This document shows positions 36,586 to 45,935 of a DNA stretch of 64,000 bases, piece after piece. The stretch is taken from contig NZ_KV917369.1 of NCBI RefSeq assembly GCF_002019595.1, forward strand, positions 530,458 to 594,457. Reading direction: 5' to 3'. The position numbers were made by a program, and so were the translations under genes. A model generated the notes under the pieces. It did not search any database. It was not told the DNA's origin and worked only from the letters and a program-made list of their open reading frames with translations. The DNA is from Priestia abyssalis. Lineage in GTDB: Bacteria > Bacillota > Bacilli > Bacillales > Bacillaceae_H. Every line of letters starts with the position of its first letter. Positions within the stretch are counted from its first letter, which is position 1.

Positions 36586-36671
36586 AATAGAGATGAATCT
36601 CTGACTCTATGATCGTTTATATGGTATAGTATTCAAGGATAATTTTTTAAACGTGAAAGAAGGGAATCACG

Positions 36672-37304
36672 ATGAAGAGAGAAACCATCATTCGCTGGTC
36701 TTTTTTTATTTTAGGGCTTATTGTATTGGCTTTTGGAGTTGCATTGACCATTAAAGGGAAAGACCTTGGCATCGGGCCGTGGGATGTCTTCCATTATGGG
36801 CTGTTCTTACAGTTTGGGTTGACAATTGGAACATGGGCCATCATCGCCGGGTTTATCATATTGCTGATGACATCGCTCGTAACGAAATCACTCCCTAAAA
36901 TAGGAGCGGTATTAAATATGCTTCTATTAGGAGGGTTTATTGACTTTTTTAATTACGTTTTGCCCGATCCTGAAAGCATGTGGGTTAAAACAGCAGTTTT
37001 CACCATCGGCGTCATCGTGATTGGCTATGGAATCGGGCTGTATGTTGCGCCGGGTTTAGGAGCCGGTCCCCGGGACGGATTGATGTTAATCATCGTCGAA
37101 AAAACGGGATGGAGCGTTAAATGGGTACGAAACGGAACTGAAATCATCGTATTTTTCTTTGGCTGGCTATTAGGAGGACCTGTTGGAATTGGGACTATTT
37201 TCATCGCCTTCTTCTTAGGTCCGATGATTGGAGTGTCGCTGCCGCAGTGCAAAGCGCTTTTGCATTATTTGTTGAAACAAAGACAAAATTCTGTCGCTGC
37301 CTAA
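36672..37304 (+). CDS. YczE/YitT-like integral membrane protein
   Basis: 210 residues with five to six membrane segments. The stretches GIGPWDVFHYGLFLQFGLTI and APGLGAGPRDGLMLIIVEKT show an internal repeat (GxGPWDV / GAGPRDG) typical of the YczE group. In B. subtilis YczE helps surfactin/plipastatin production by an unknown route, but most members are uncharacterised. A strong terminator follows at 37331-37384. Monocistronic. Confidence 0.75.
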   Translation: MKRETIIRWSFFILGLIVLAFGVALTIKGKDLGIGPWDVFHYGLFLQFGLTIGTWAIIAGFIILLMTSLVTKSLPKIGAVLNMLLLGGFIDFFNYVLPDPESMWVKTAVFTIGVIVIGYGIGLYVAPGLGAGPRDGLMLIIVEKTGWSVKWVRNGTEIIVFFFGWLLGGPVGIGTIFIAFFLGPMIGVSLPQCKALLHYLLKQRQNSVAA

Positions 37305-37330
37305 TTTAAAAAGAAATCGATGTATCCTGC

Positions 37331-37384
37331 AGGGTGATTCAACATAAAGGAGTTTTCCTTCGTTGAATCACCTTTTTCTTTTTA
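37331..37384 (+). terminator. Terminator after the YczE-like gene
   Basis: AGGGTGATTCAAC and GTTGAATCACCTTTTTCTTT pair around an 18-nt loop. A clear intrinsic terminator. Confidence 0.85.
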
Positions 37385-37512
37385 TCATTTATAAGGTCCC
37401 GTGTACCTGTACGCCTCAGGTCTTAGATGAAAATAAAGCTCAGGCTCGTTATAGCTTCTTTGAAATCCAGGTAGGATAGAGACATAGGAAAGACGAAAGG
37501 AGGAAAAAGAGA

Positions 37513-37857
37513 ATGAAAAAATTGGGTTTGCTTTTACTGGGAGGAATTGCGGCTGTGGTTCTATTCGCCAACCTTGCTCCAATGGTGGCACTGGCAATCG
37601 GTTTAGCGGTTCTGTATTTCACTGCCAAACAGTTTTTAAAAGCAGAAACGACTTTTCGCAAAGTGTTATGGGCAGGTATCGGAATCATTGCCCTTATGGC
37701 TTCCGTTTCGAATGTGCCGGCGATTTTAGGGTTTGTCGCAGCTTATGTGCTGTATGTCATTTATAAGAAATGGAATGAAAACAAAGAACTTGTAAAAGAA
37801 GAATCTGATCCGTTTGTAAACTTTGAAAAACAATGGGCGGAATTAAAACGAAATTAA
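37513..37857 (+). CDS. Small membrane protein of the lmo0954 type
   Basis: 114 residues with three membrane segments and a charged cytoplasmic tail (SDPFVNFEKQWAELKRN). Proteins of this type often precede a PspA-family gene in Firmicutes, as here (168 bp upstream of PspA). By analogy with LiaI it may anchor the PspA-like protein at the membrane during envelope stress. AAAGGAGGAAAAAG precedes the ATG. Family call from the overall layout; role inferred. Confidence 0.65.
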   Translation: MKKLGLLLLGGIAAVVLFANLAPMVALAIGLAVLYFTAKQFLKAETTFRKVLWAGIGIIALMASVSNVPAILGFVAAYVLYVIYKKWNENKELVKEESDPFVNFEKQWAELKRN

Positions 37858-37860
37858 TCA

Positions 37861-38011
37861 ATAATGCAGGATTAAAAAGGGCGGAGAGGCCAGATGATGC
37901 CGCCCGGATAAGAACCGCCGCGTCCTGGGAAGAACGTCGGATCCGTACTTCCTGTACAAGTAAATTCGACCGTCATGTTTCCCGGATTTTTTGAACAATA
38001 TCTGAATAAAG
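37861..38011 (+). repeat. Family B repeat, shortened copy
   Basis: The right end GTTTCCCGGATTTTTTGAACAA and the preceding TTCGACCGTCAT match the element at 8958-9175. The left end is degraded (AAAAAGGGCGGAGAGGCC). It sits between the lmo0954-type gene and the PspA gene. Confidence 0.6.
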
Positions 38012-38024
38012 GAGAGAAGGAAAA

Positions 38025-38666
38025 ATGAATTTATTTACACGCATTAAAAATGCAGTAGCTGCTGATTTTCATGAACTATTAGACCAAAAGGAACAAAAAA
38101 ATCCGATTGCTCTATTAAATCAATATTTACGTCAATGTGAGCAGGAAACGGAAAAAGTACGAAAGCTTGTGGAACGTCAATACTTACTGAAAGAAGAATT
38201 CACACGTGAATATCGCCACGCAAGCGAAATGGCGGGGAAACGCAAGCATCAAGCCGAGATTGCTTCACAAGCGGGGGAAAGCGAATTGCATCAGTTTGCG
38301 TTAAATGAGCAGGCACAATACGAAGAGCGTGCAGCCAAATTAAATGAATCGCTTCAACAAGCAACAAAGCAGTTAGATGAACTCGAGCAGAAATACGAAG
38401 AAATGAAACACAAATTGAAAGATATGCACATTAAACGGATGGAACTAATGGGGCGCGAGAATGTCGCACGTGCCCACCACCGTATGAATCAAGTGCTGGA
38501 TACAAATTATTCTGCCAAACCATTCACTCGCTTTGAGGAAATGGAGTCATATTTAGACCGTCTTGAACATCAAGTCAATTCCTCTTACCACCGCAATACC
38601 ATTGATGGACGGATTGCCCAATTGGAAAAGGAATTGAGCAAGCAAGAAGCACGTTCCATCTCTTAA
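38025..38666 (+). CDS. PspA/IM30 (LiaH-like) family protein
   Basis: 213 residues, nearly all coiled coil (about 25-150 with regular EQKYEEMKHKLKDM heptads), beginning NLFTRIKNAVAADFHELLDQ, the amphipathic membrane-binding start of the family. PspA/LiaH proteins polymerise on damaged membrane to limit leakage. AAAGGAGAGAAGG precedes the ATG. It pairs with the small membrane protein upstream. Terminator CCTTCCAAC / GTTGGAGGGATTTTTT follows at 38756-38778. Confidence 0.88.
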   Translation: MNLFTRIKNAVAADFHELLDQKEQKNPIALLNQYLRQCEQETEKVRKLVERQYLLKEEFTREYRHASEMAGKRKHQAEIASQAGESELHQFALNEQAQYEERAAKLNESLQQATKQLDELEQKYEEMKHKLKDMHIKRMELMGRENVARAHHRMNQVLDTNYSAKPFTRFEEMESYLDRLEHQVNSSYHRNTIDGRIAQLEKELSKQEARSIS

Positions 38667-38755
38667 TCAAACCATAACTAATTTATTATACATGCAACCA
38701 TAAAAGTAAATGTAACCTTCAACATTCCTAAATATAACCTATTTAGCCTTCCAAC

Positions 38756-38778
38756 GAATTGTTGGAGGGATTTTTTTT
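38756..38778 (+). terminator. Terminator after the PspA gene
   Basis: CCTTCCAAC and GTTGGAGGG close a 5-nt loop, followed by eight T. Confidence 0.85.
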
Positions 38779-38842
38779 AGGAAATTTGACATGACTATCC
38801 TTTGGTCATGTCGAATTTTCTAAATCAATTTATATATTTTGT
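38779..38842 (-). repeat. Family A repeat, hairpin 1 (minus orientation)
   Basis: Minus-strand reading: TATATAAATTGATTTAGAAA, then TTCGACATGACCAAAGGATA and GTCATGTCAAATTT. The loop keeps CAAAG. It follows the PspA terminator. Confidence 0.65.
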
Positions 38843-38848
38843 AAGGAA

Positions 38849-39054
38849 GATTTATCCCGCATTAACGGGCAGTAAGACCCCCCGCTTCTGACGCACAAGA
38901 TGTGCTAGCGAAGACGTGGATATTGACTTGCGTTTTTAGACTTCGTTCTTTAGTTGTCGGAGATGTTTAAGTGGGGGATCACTGCCCGTAAAAGCCCGAT
39001 AAGTCAACTAACCATCAGAGGGGATGAAGCCCCCTACTGATGGTTAGTTGACTT
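38849..39054 (+). repeat. Family E repeat (IS200/IS605-end-like), plus orientation
   Basis: TTTATCCCGCATTAACGGGC at the left includes a short hairpin. CGGGCAGTAAGACCCCC pairs at long range with GGGGGATCACTGCCCG about 120 bases on. The right end is a hairpin GTCAACTAACCATCAG / CTGATGGTTAGTTGAC. The GATGAAGCCCCC tip resembles right ends of IS605-type elements as I recall them. The last two codons and stop of the minus-strand GAF-PucR gene lie in the right hairpin, so the element arrived at its 3' end. Confidence 0.65.
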
Positions 39055-40855
39055 TATTTTTTATATACTGATATATACTTATTGCTAAATGAATATTGAA
39101 TAGTTGTTTACTATCCGTCAGGTTTATTAAGAGAATTTCTTCAATTCGTTTTAAGCGGTAGTTTAAGGTGTTCGTATGGACATGCAAGGCATCTGAAGTT
39201 TTCTTCGCGTTTTGATTCTGTTCTAAATAAACGAAAAGAGTTGTTAAGAGTTCTCCTTTTCGCAATTGTTCATATTCAATGAGGGGGCCTAACACTTCGT
39301 GAATAAAATCAATCAATTCTTCTTCCGAATTTTGCAGTATGAATCTCTGAACACCAAGATCTGTATAACTAATGACCTTATTGTCAAAATGATAGTTTTG
39401 TATAAACTTTAAGCACTGTGCAGCTTCTTGCAATGACCTATGAACATGAAGCAACCCTTTCTTAACCCTTCCGATGCCAATGGCAACATCTGTTTTGTCA
39501 TTTTTTACATCAATCTCCTGCTGAAACCATTTCGCCAGCTCTTTTGTTCGAGAGATAATAGTAGAGGAAGATACCTTTGAATGAAAGGAGAGAAGGACTA
39601 CGATTTGATTGTCATTCCTTACTGCTATGCCTTGCAGATGTTTTTCAAAGAATACTTGATTAGACATTTGTATAATATTCCTCATCATACTATCCTCAAG
39701 ATTTTTTGGCTTATTTGAGATATTGTCAAAATTAATAATGAGAGCGATATAGTTTCGAGTCGGGTCAAAATTTAAATTCTTTGCTTTTTGAATAATCGTT
39801 TCATCCATTTGTCCTGAAAAAAGCTTAGTGACTAATTCTCCCTTCAGCCTTTGTTGGGTATCAAATATGGCCTGTTCTTTGACTAATTCAAGGGAAATGA
39901 CAGTACAGGCGTGTTCAAGAGCTGAGATATCCAATTCACTCATTTGCTTGGTGGAAAGGATGATTAATATACCAAGAGATTTAGGTTTTGGTCCAAGGGA
40001 TAATACAACTAATTGATAGTGCTTTCCATCTATCTCAATTTCTGCAACAGAGCGGGAATTTTCAAGTGATCCGATGATATGTTTAGCCTGTTGTTTAATA
40101 AAATTAAGAATATCATTGGAAAGGGAAGAATCATAGGCTGAAGCGATTAATTCGCCTAAATCATCAAATAGCAGAGTGTGTTGACCGATTGTTTGATGTA
40201 TATATGTAATGATTGAATGAAGGCCTTCCCCCTGTAAAACAAGATTGGCTAAATTCCGGTGTATCTCAATAGAATGGGAAAGCTTGTATACGGTTCTCTC
40301 TTTTTCCTGATAAAGGCTGGACTTCTCCAAAGCTATGGCAGCTTGATGGCAAATCGCTTCCAAAAGATTAATGTCCTCTTGTTTAAAGTGTAAAGATAGT
40401 TGAAAAGAGTCCAAAGTAATAACCCCAATGCAGTCACCTTTTAGCAGAATGGGAGAACAAATGACAGATGTAAAATGAAAATTGTTTGGAATAGAGCTTC
40501 TTAATAAATCATAATTATGTGCGGATAACGTTGTCAGAGCTTTTTTGATTTCTCCCTCATTAGGAAAAATAAGGCCTTTTCTGGCAGCGAAGGTCATACC
40601 AGTCATTGATTCACCAGCTTTTAGTCTAATTTGTCTAAAAATCTGCGGATAAAATAGGCCTTGAGCTGATTGAGCAATCAGACAGTTTTGATTAGTATCA
40701 TATAGCCATAAAGATCCGCCGCCCGCGGCATCTACGGCAGAAATCGTTTCAATCATAATTGAATCAATAATGGTATCGATATCTAATGATGAATTTATTA
40801 CATTGGAAACATGGATTAAAGATTGGAGTTGTCGGTGAGTTAAAGTGTCTTTCAT
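39044..40855 (-). CDS. GAF domain-containing PucR/CdaR-type transcriptional regulator
   Basis: About 603 residues. The GAF domain is about 10-190 (SLDIDTIIDSIMIETISAVD...). A CdaR-like middle follows, and the C-terminal PucR HTH is QNQNAKKTSDALHVHTNTLN then YRLKRIEEIL. It is divergent from the acyl-CoA degradation operon and is its likely regulator, sensing a small molecule through GAF. AAGGATGATGAAA favours the third ATG (40855) over 40864. The last residues are supplied by a family E repeat. A cre-like site lies about 45 bases upstream. Confidence 0.85.
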   Translation of the reverse strand: MKDTLTHRQLQSLIHVSNVINSSLDIDTIIDSIMIETISAVDAAGGGSLWLYDTNQNCLIAQSAQGLFYPQIFRQIRLKAGESMTGMTFAARKGLIFPNEGEIKKALTTLSAHNYDLLRSSIPNNFHFTSVICSPILLKGDCIGVITLDSFQLSLHFKQEDINLLEAICHQAAIALEKSSLYQEKERTVYKLSHSIEIHRNLANLVLQGEGLHSIITYIHQTIGQHTLLFDDLGELIASAYDSSLSNDILNFIKQQAKHIIGSLENSRSVAEIEIDGKHYQLVVLSLGPKPKSLGILIILSTKQMSELDISALEHACTVISLELVKEQAIFDTQQRLKGELVTKLFSGQMDETIIQKAKNLNFDPTRNYIALIINFDNISNKPKNLEDSMMRNIIQMSNQVFFEKHLQGIAVRNDNQIVVLLSFHSKVSSSTIISRTKELAKWFQQEIDVKNDKTDVAIGIGRVKKGLLHVHRSLQEAAQCLKFIQNYHFDNKVISYTDLGVQRFILQNSEEELIDFIHEVLGPLIEYEQLRKGELLTTLFVYLEQNQNAKKTSDALHVHTNTLNYRLKRIEEILLINLTDSKQLFNIHLAISIYQYIKNKVN

Positions 40856-40898
40856 TTTCATCATCCTTATCTATCGGCATTTGATTTTCTTTGATATG

Positions 40899-40914
40899 AA
40901 GAAAACGCTTTCTT
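40899..40914 (-). promoter_or_regulatory. cre-like site before the GAF-PucR gene
   Basis: AAGAAAACGCTTTCTT, nearly palindromic with the central CG, fits a CcpA site. It lies between the divergent regulator and the acyl-CoA operon. Confidence 0.45.
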
Positions 40915-40949
40915 TATTAACTATGTTAATAGATTTAAAGAAATATGCA

Positions 40950-41105
40950 ACTATATAAATCCACATAAATAATTTAACACGGACAAAGAACGCCCGTGTT
41001 AAATTATTTACGCATAAGCGGCTGACAAGCGACATTAAGGGCTCTTGTCAGCCGCTTATACGAGAACCTTTGTGAGCTTATTCGAGATAGAAGAACAGAA
41101 AGGCG
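40950..41105 (+). repeat. Family A repeat, hairpins 1 and 2
   Basis: TATATAAATCCACATAAATA, hairpin 1 AATTTAACACGGAC / GCCCGTGTTAAATT with loop AAAGAAC, then hairpin 2 ATAAGCGGCTGACAAG / CTTGTCAGCCGCTTAT. It lies in the 583-bp divergent region. The rest (41106-41438) is AT-rich with a (TA)n stretch at 41152-41164 and holds no gene. Confidence 0.75.
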
Positions 41106-41438
41106 TAAATAGAGCAAGAAGCGATGGCGAATGTTAAAAAATTAAATAGGACCTATATATATATATCAACAATATTTTTTTGTGTAAAAACCACAAATTT
41201 TTTCTGTTAATTTTCATGAGGGTGAACATGGTATAACATTTTCTGGTTGTTATAATTGAATTGTTAGAAAGTTTAAAAAACAAGCGAATAAGTTCATCAT
41301 TAGATTCTCATTAGAAAATTTGGGATATAAATTCCCTCTTAACCAAGTAATCATATTGGATTTGTATTGTTATTCTTCTAATGCAGCGTAATCGCTCAAT
41401 CGATTTCAAAAAGTGAAAAAAGAAAGGATTGAAGATGA

Positions 41439-42578
41439 ATGAATTTTGATTTAACGAAAGAACAAGCCATGATACGTAAATTGATTAGGGACTTTGCGGA
41501 AGCTGAAGTCGCGCCGGGTGCAGACCAGAGAGATCGTACAGGTGAATTTCCAAAGGAGATATTTGAGAAATTAGCGGAGTTGGGGATGATGGGTCTTCCT
41601 TTTCCTGAACAATATGGAGGCGGTGAGGCAGATACAATCAGCTTTGCAATCGTTGTTGAAGAGTTAAGTCGAGTTTGTGGATCGACAGGAATTACTTATT
41701 CTGCCCATATTTCTTTAGGGGGAGCACCTATCCATTTATTTGGCACACATGAACAAAAGGAGAAATACTTAACACCAATTTGTACAGGTGAGTACCTGGG
41801 AGCTTTTGGCTTGACTGAACCGAATGCTGGTTCTGACGCAGGAGGGACACAAACGACAGCAGTTCTTGACGGGAATCAATGGGTGCTTTCCGGCTCTAAA
41901 TGTTTTATTACGAATGCCAGTTATGCTAAAAATGTGGCGGTCACTGCTGTAACGGATCGTTCAAAAGGAACGAATGGGATTAGTGCGTTTATTGTACCTA
42001 CTGATGCTCCGGGATTTACTGTCATTGATAATTATGAAAAGATGGGCCTTCACGCCTCGAACACAACGGAGTTAGTGTTGGAAAATGTAAGCGTTCCCAG
42101 AGGGAATCTCCTTGGTGTAGAAGGAAATGGGTTTAAGCAATTTTTAGCTACTCTTGATGGAGGAAGAATTGGAATTGGGGCGATGGCTGTTGGCATTGCG
42201 CAAGGAGCTTATGAAAAATCGCTTCAGTATGCAAAAGAACGAAAACAATTTGGTAAAAGCATATCTGCATTTCAAGCCATTCAATTTAAATTGGCCGATA
42301 TGGCTATGAATATTGAATTGGCCCGCAATATGGTTTATAAAGCGGCATGGTTAAAAGATCAAGGACGAGCATTTAAAAAGGAAGCGGCGATGGCTAAATT
42401 ATATGCTTCTGAAATTTGTATGAGAGTTTGCGATCAAGCCGTACAGATCCACGGCGGTTATGGCTATATGAAGGAGTATCAAGTGGAGCGGTTCTTCCGT
42501 GACGCTAAACTTTTAGAAATCGGTGAAGGAACTTCCGAAGTACAACGTATGGTTATTGCAAGTGAAATCGGCTGCTAA
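41439..42578 (+). CDS. yngJ: Acyl-CoA dehydrogenase (YngJ-like)
   Basis: 379 residues, full length. FAD/substrate motifs AFGLTEPNAGSDAGG and KCFITNASYA, and the C-terminal QIHGGYGYMKEYQVERFFRD are present. The catalytic glutamate is in IGEGTSEVQR, the short-chain-type position; isovaleryl-CoA dehydrogenases keep it elsewhere. It oxidises a short or branched acyl-CoA and passes electrons to EtfAB, encoded at the end of the operon. First gene of a block with the same order as B. subtilis yngJIHGFE. Confidence 0.88.
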   Translation: MNFDLTKEQAMIRKLIRDFAEAEVAPGADQRDRTGEFPKEIFEKLAELGMMGLPFPEQYGGGEADTISFAIVVEELSRVCGSTGITYSAHISLGGAPIHLFGTHEQKEKYLTPICTGEYLGAFGLTEPNAGSDAGGTQTTAVLDGNQWVLSGSKCFITNASYAKNVAVTAVTDRSKGTNGISAFIVPTDAPGFTVIDNYEKMGLHASNTTELVLENVSVPRGNLLGVEGNGFKQFLATLDGGRIGIGAMAVGIAQGAYEKSLQYAKERKQFGKSISAFQAIQFKLADMAMNIELARNMVYKAAWLKDQGRAFKKEAAMAKLYASEICMRVCDQAVQIHGGYGYMKEYQVERFFRDAKLLEIGEGTSEVQRMVIASEIGC

Positions 42579-42623
42579 GAAAAAGGTACAGAATATTATC
42601 TTTTAAAGAGGTGGATCTCCTGT

Positions 42624-44279
42624 ATGAGTGAGGTAATGCATATCACGCTAGGAAAATTGCTGGAACAAGTAGCGAATGAGCGACCTGAGCACGAAGCCGT
42701 TGTCTATCCAGACAGAAATATTCGCTATACCTATAAACAGTTCGATCATCTTTGCAGACAAGCAGCTAAGGGCTATATGAAGTTAGGTATTAAAAAGGGT
42801 GATCATATAGCCATCTGGGCTTCTAATCACCCGGAATGGGTGACGACCCAATTCGCTACGGGAAAGATGGGGGCTGTTCTCGTTACGGTAAATACAAATT
42901 ATCGTGCCGCCGAACTTGAATATTTATTAAAGCAGTCTGACTCTACTACGTTAGTTTTAATGGACTCGTATCGAGGGGTTTCTTATATTGAAACACTCTA
43001 CGAAATCATTCCGGAGTTAAAAACATCCGCACCCGGTTGTCTGCAATCAGAGAAACTTCCTTTTTTAAAGAATGTAATCGTGCTGGGGGAAACCCGCTAT
43101 CCGGGGATGTTCCTATGGTCGGACATTTTAGAAATGGGAGAAGAAGTCAGTAATCATCTATTAGACGAAAGAATGTCTTCTCTTGACCCGGATGATGTGA
43201 TTAATATGCAATACACATCCGGTACAACCGGATTCCCTAAAGGTGTCATGCTCACTCATGCAAACTTAGTCAACAATGCGGCCAATATAGCAACGTGTAT
43301 GAATTTGACTTATGAGGATCGCATGTGCATACCGGTGCCTTTTTTCCACTGTTTTGGTTGCGTACTTGGCACGATGGCTTGTGTAAGTGTTGGAGCAACT
43401 ATGGTCCCGATTCAAGATTTCGATGTTTTGTCGGTTCTAAAGGCCGTACAAAACGAGAAATGCACCGCTTTGCACGGAGTTCCTACCATGTTTATTGCCG
43501 AATTAAATCATCCAGACTTTGATCAATTTGATTTATCTTCTTTACGAACAGGGATCATGGCAGGTTCTCCTTGCCCGATCGAAGTCATGAGGGCGGTTAC
43601 AGAGAAGATGGGAGCAAGCGAAATTACCATTGTTTACGGCCAGACCGAAGCCTCTCCTGGCATTACACAAACTCGAACGAATGATCCAATTGAATTAAGG
43701 GTAAGCACCGTCGGTCGTGCTTTACCGAATGTGGAAGTCAAAATTGTAGATCCATTAACAAACGAAGAGGTTCCATTTGGGGTCCAAGGCGAGCTTTGTA
43801 CTCGTGGTTATCATGTCATGAAAGGCTATTACAAAAACCCGGAAGCAACGAAGGACGCGATCGATCAAGATGGATGGCTGCATACGGGGGACCTGGCTGT
43901 TATGGACGAGAACGGATACTGTAAAATTACAGGCCGTTTAAAAGATATGATCATACGCGGAGGTGAAAATATTTATCCCCGCGAGATTGAAGAGTTCCTT
44001 TACACGCATCCGAAAGTGTTGGATGTCCAGATTGTTGGGGTTCCGGACGAGAAATACGGAGAAGAAGTGATGGCATGGATTCGTTTAAAAGAAGGGATGA
44101 CCGCGACTGCCGAGGAAGTTCGGGAATATTGTGAAGGGAAAATATCACGCTTTAAAATCCCGCGTTATATCGAGTTTTGTTCCGATTTTCCCATGACTGC
44201 ATCCGGTAAAATCCAAAAATTTAGGCTTCGTGAGGATGCAAATCGGATTCTGAACTTGCAAAGGGAAACTCTCATTTAA
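42624..44279 (+). CDS. yngI: Acyl-CoA synthetase (YngI-like)
   Basis: 551 residues of the AMP-forming ligase family. The ATP motif is YTSGTTGFPKGVMLTH, followed by VYGQTEASPGITQT, DGWLHTGDLA, GRLKDMIIRGGENIYPREIE and the C-terminal lysine region ASGKIQKFRLRE. It activates a short or medium chain acid, or acetoacetate-like product, to the CoA ester. AAAGAGGTGG precedes the ATG. It lies 45 bp after the dehydrogenase gene. The exact acid is unknown. Confidence 0.88.
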   Translation: MSEVMHITLGKLLEQVANERPEHEAVVYPDRNIRYTYKQFDHLCRQAAKGYMKLGIKKGDHIAIWASNHPEWVTTQFATGKMGAVLVTVNTNYRAAELEYLLKQSDSTTLVLMDSYRGVSYIETLYEIIPELKTSAPGCLQSEKLPFLKNVIVLGETRYPGMFLWSDILEMGEEVSNHLLDERMSSLDPDDVINMQYTSGTTGFPKGVMLTHANLVNNAANIATCMNLTYEDRMCIPVPFFHCFGCVLGTMACVSVGATMVPIQDFDVLSVLKAVQNEKCTALHGVPTMFIAELNHPDFDQFDLSSLRTGIMAGSPCPIEVMRAVTEKMGASEITIVYGQTEASPGITQTRTNDPIELRVSTVGRALPNVEVKIVDPLTNEEVPFGVQGELCTRGYHVMKGYYKNPEATKDAIDQDGWLHTGDLAVMDENGYCKITGRLKDMIIRGGENIYPREIEEFLYTHPKVLDVQIVGVPDEKYGEEVMAWIRLKEGMTATAEEVREYCEGKISRFKIPRYIEFCSDFPMTASGKIQKFRLREDANRILNLQRETLI

Positions 44280-44304
44280 AAGATTGGATAAAGGGAGGAA
44301 AAGT

Positions 44305-45672
44305 ATGTTTAAAAAGGTTTTGGTCGCTAATAGAGGAGAAATCGCAGTTCGGGTTATGCGGACGTGCAAGTCACTAGGTATTTTTACGGTTGGGGTATAC
44401 TCGGAAGCCGATATGGAGGCACCGCATGTCAAAATGGCAGATGAGGCCTATTTAATTGGAGGTCCGCGAGTAGCCGAGAGCTATTTAAACATCGATAAAA
44501 TTCTAGAAGTTGCCCGATTATCCGAAGCTGAAGCCATCCACCCAGGATATGGTCTTCTCTCAGAGAATACTGAATTTGCTCGTCGTTGCGAGGAAGAGGG
44601 TCTTGTATTCATCGGTCCTTCTCCTGAAGTTATTTCTCGCATGGGCAGCAAAATTGAATCACGCAAAGCGATGGAACAAGCCGGTGTTCCAGTCGTTCCT
44701 GGTATAACGTATCCATTAGCGGATGCGGAGGAAGCAGTGCAAGTGGCCGACCGCATGGGCTACCCGGCTATGCTCAAAGCTTCAGCAGGCGGGGGCGGAA
44801 TCGGGATGCAGGTTGTTCGCAGCGCAGATGAAATTCGAAAGGCGTTTGGAGGGAACCAAAAGCGAGCGACAGACTTTTTTGGTGATGGTGCTATGTATGT
44901 AGAGAAATATGTAGAAAATCCACGGCATATTGAGATTCAAATTTTGGCTGATAAATTTGGAGATACTGTTTATTTATGGGAGCGCGAATGCTCGGTGCAG
45001 CGTCGCCATCAGAAAGTGGTAGAGGAAGCTCCTTCACCATTTCTTGATGATGAAACTCGTGCCAGGATGGGAGAAGCAGCGGTTAAAGCTGCAAAGTCAC
45101 TAGGTTATCATAATGCTGGAACAATCGAATTTTTAGTAGATGCCGATAAAAATTTTTATTTCCTTGAAATGAATACAAGATTACAAGTAGAACATCCAGT
45201 GACGGAAGAGATTACCGGATTGGATTTGGTGGCAGAGCAGCTTCGAATTGCAGCGGGTGATTCATTGGGCTTTACGCAGGCTGATATTAAACGTGAGGGC
45301 CATGCGATTGAAGTTAGAATCTATGCGGAGGATCCTAAAACATTTTTTCCATCTCCGGGGACCATTACGGAATTAGTATTACCTGAAGGTCCTGGAGTTC
45401 GACATGAATTAGCTGTACACGGCCAATCGGTTGTTACGCCTTTTTATGACCCTATGATTGCGAAGCTTGTTGTAAAAGGAAAGGATCGCGATGAGGCGAT
45501 TAATCGTCTGCAAGATGCGTTGGCCCACTATCAGGTCTCTGGAATTAAAACAAATATTCCGATGCTGCAAGAAGTAGCAGCACATCCCGCATTCCGTTCA
45601 GGTAATACGACAACCAGCTTTGTGGCTAAATATTTACAAGAAAAACAAGGAACCGCAAACAGCGTGAAATAG
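44305..45672 (+). CDS. yngH: Biotin carboxylase subunit of an acyl-CoA carboxylase
   Basis: 455 residues, AccC-like. Start FKKVLVANRGEIAVRVMRTC, the glycine-rich ATP loop KASAGGGGIGMQ, the carboxylase signature LWERECSVQRRHQKVVEEAP and FLEMNTRLQVEHPVTE are seen. It carboxylates the biotin on the small carrier encoded next. A second carboxylase half comes from the gene at 47680, so the complex is of the methylcrotonyl/propionyl-CoA carboxylase kind with separate subunits. ATG 44305 with AAGGGAGG is preferred over 44284. Confidence 0.9.
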   Translation: MFKKVLVANRGEIAVRVMRTCKSLGIFTVGVYSEADMEAPHVKMADEAYLIGGPRVAESYLNIDKILEVARLSEAEAIHPGYGLLSENTEFARRCEEEGLVFIGPSPEVISRMGSKIESRKAMEQAGVPVVPGITYPLADAEEAVQVADRMGYPAMLKASAGGGGIGMQVVRSADEIRKAFGGNQKRATDFFGDGAMYVEKYVENPRHIEIQILADKFGDTVYLWERECSVQRRHQKVVEEAPSPFLDDETRARMGEAAVKAAKSLGYHNAGTIEFLVDADKNFYFLEMNTRLQVEHPVTEEITGLDLVAEQLRIAAGDSLGFTQADIKREGHAIEVRIYAEDPKTFFPSPGTITELVLPEGPGVRHELAVHGQSVVTPFYDPMIAKLVVKGKDRDEAINRLQDALAHYQVSGIKTNIPMLQEVAAHPAFRSGNTTTSFVAKYLQEKQGTANSVK

Positions 45673-45683
45673 GAGGAACTAAG

Positions 45684-45896
45684 ATGAGTCAAGTATTATC
45701 AAGTATGGCAGGAAATGTATGGAAGATACTCGTTAAAACAGGAGATCACGTAGAGGAAGGACAGGATGTGGCCATCTTAGAGTCGATGAAAATGGAGATT
45801 CCAATTGCAGCGGAATTTGGCGGTGCTGTCAAAGAAGTAAAAGTCAATGAGGGTGATTTTGTGAATGAAGGAGATGTACTAGTCGAGTTGGAGTAA
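45684..45896 (+). CDS. yngHB: Biotin carboxyl carrier protein, 70 residues
   Basis: A minimal biotinyl domain. The biotin lysine is Lys36 in ILESMKMEIPI, with flanking GDHVEEGQDVA and VNEGDFVNEGDVLVELE. There is no linker or N-terminal domain as in AccB. It lies 11 bp after the biotin carboxylase gene and carries CO2 between it and the carboxyltransferase. Confidence 0.93.
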   Translation: MSQVLSSMAGNVWKILVKTGDHVEEGQDVAILESMKMEIPIAAEFGGAVKEVKVNEGDFVNEGDVLVELE

Positions 45897-45935
45897 CCCC
45901 AAAAGATTTTGGGTGGGATGAAGGGAGACATGACG

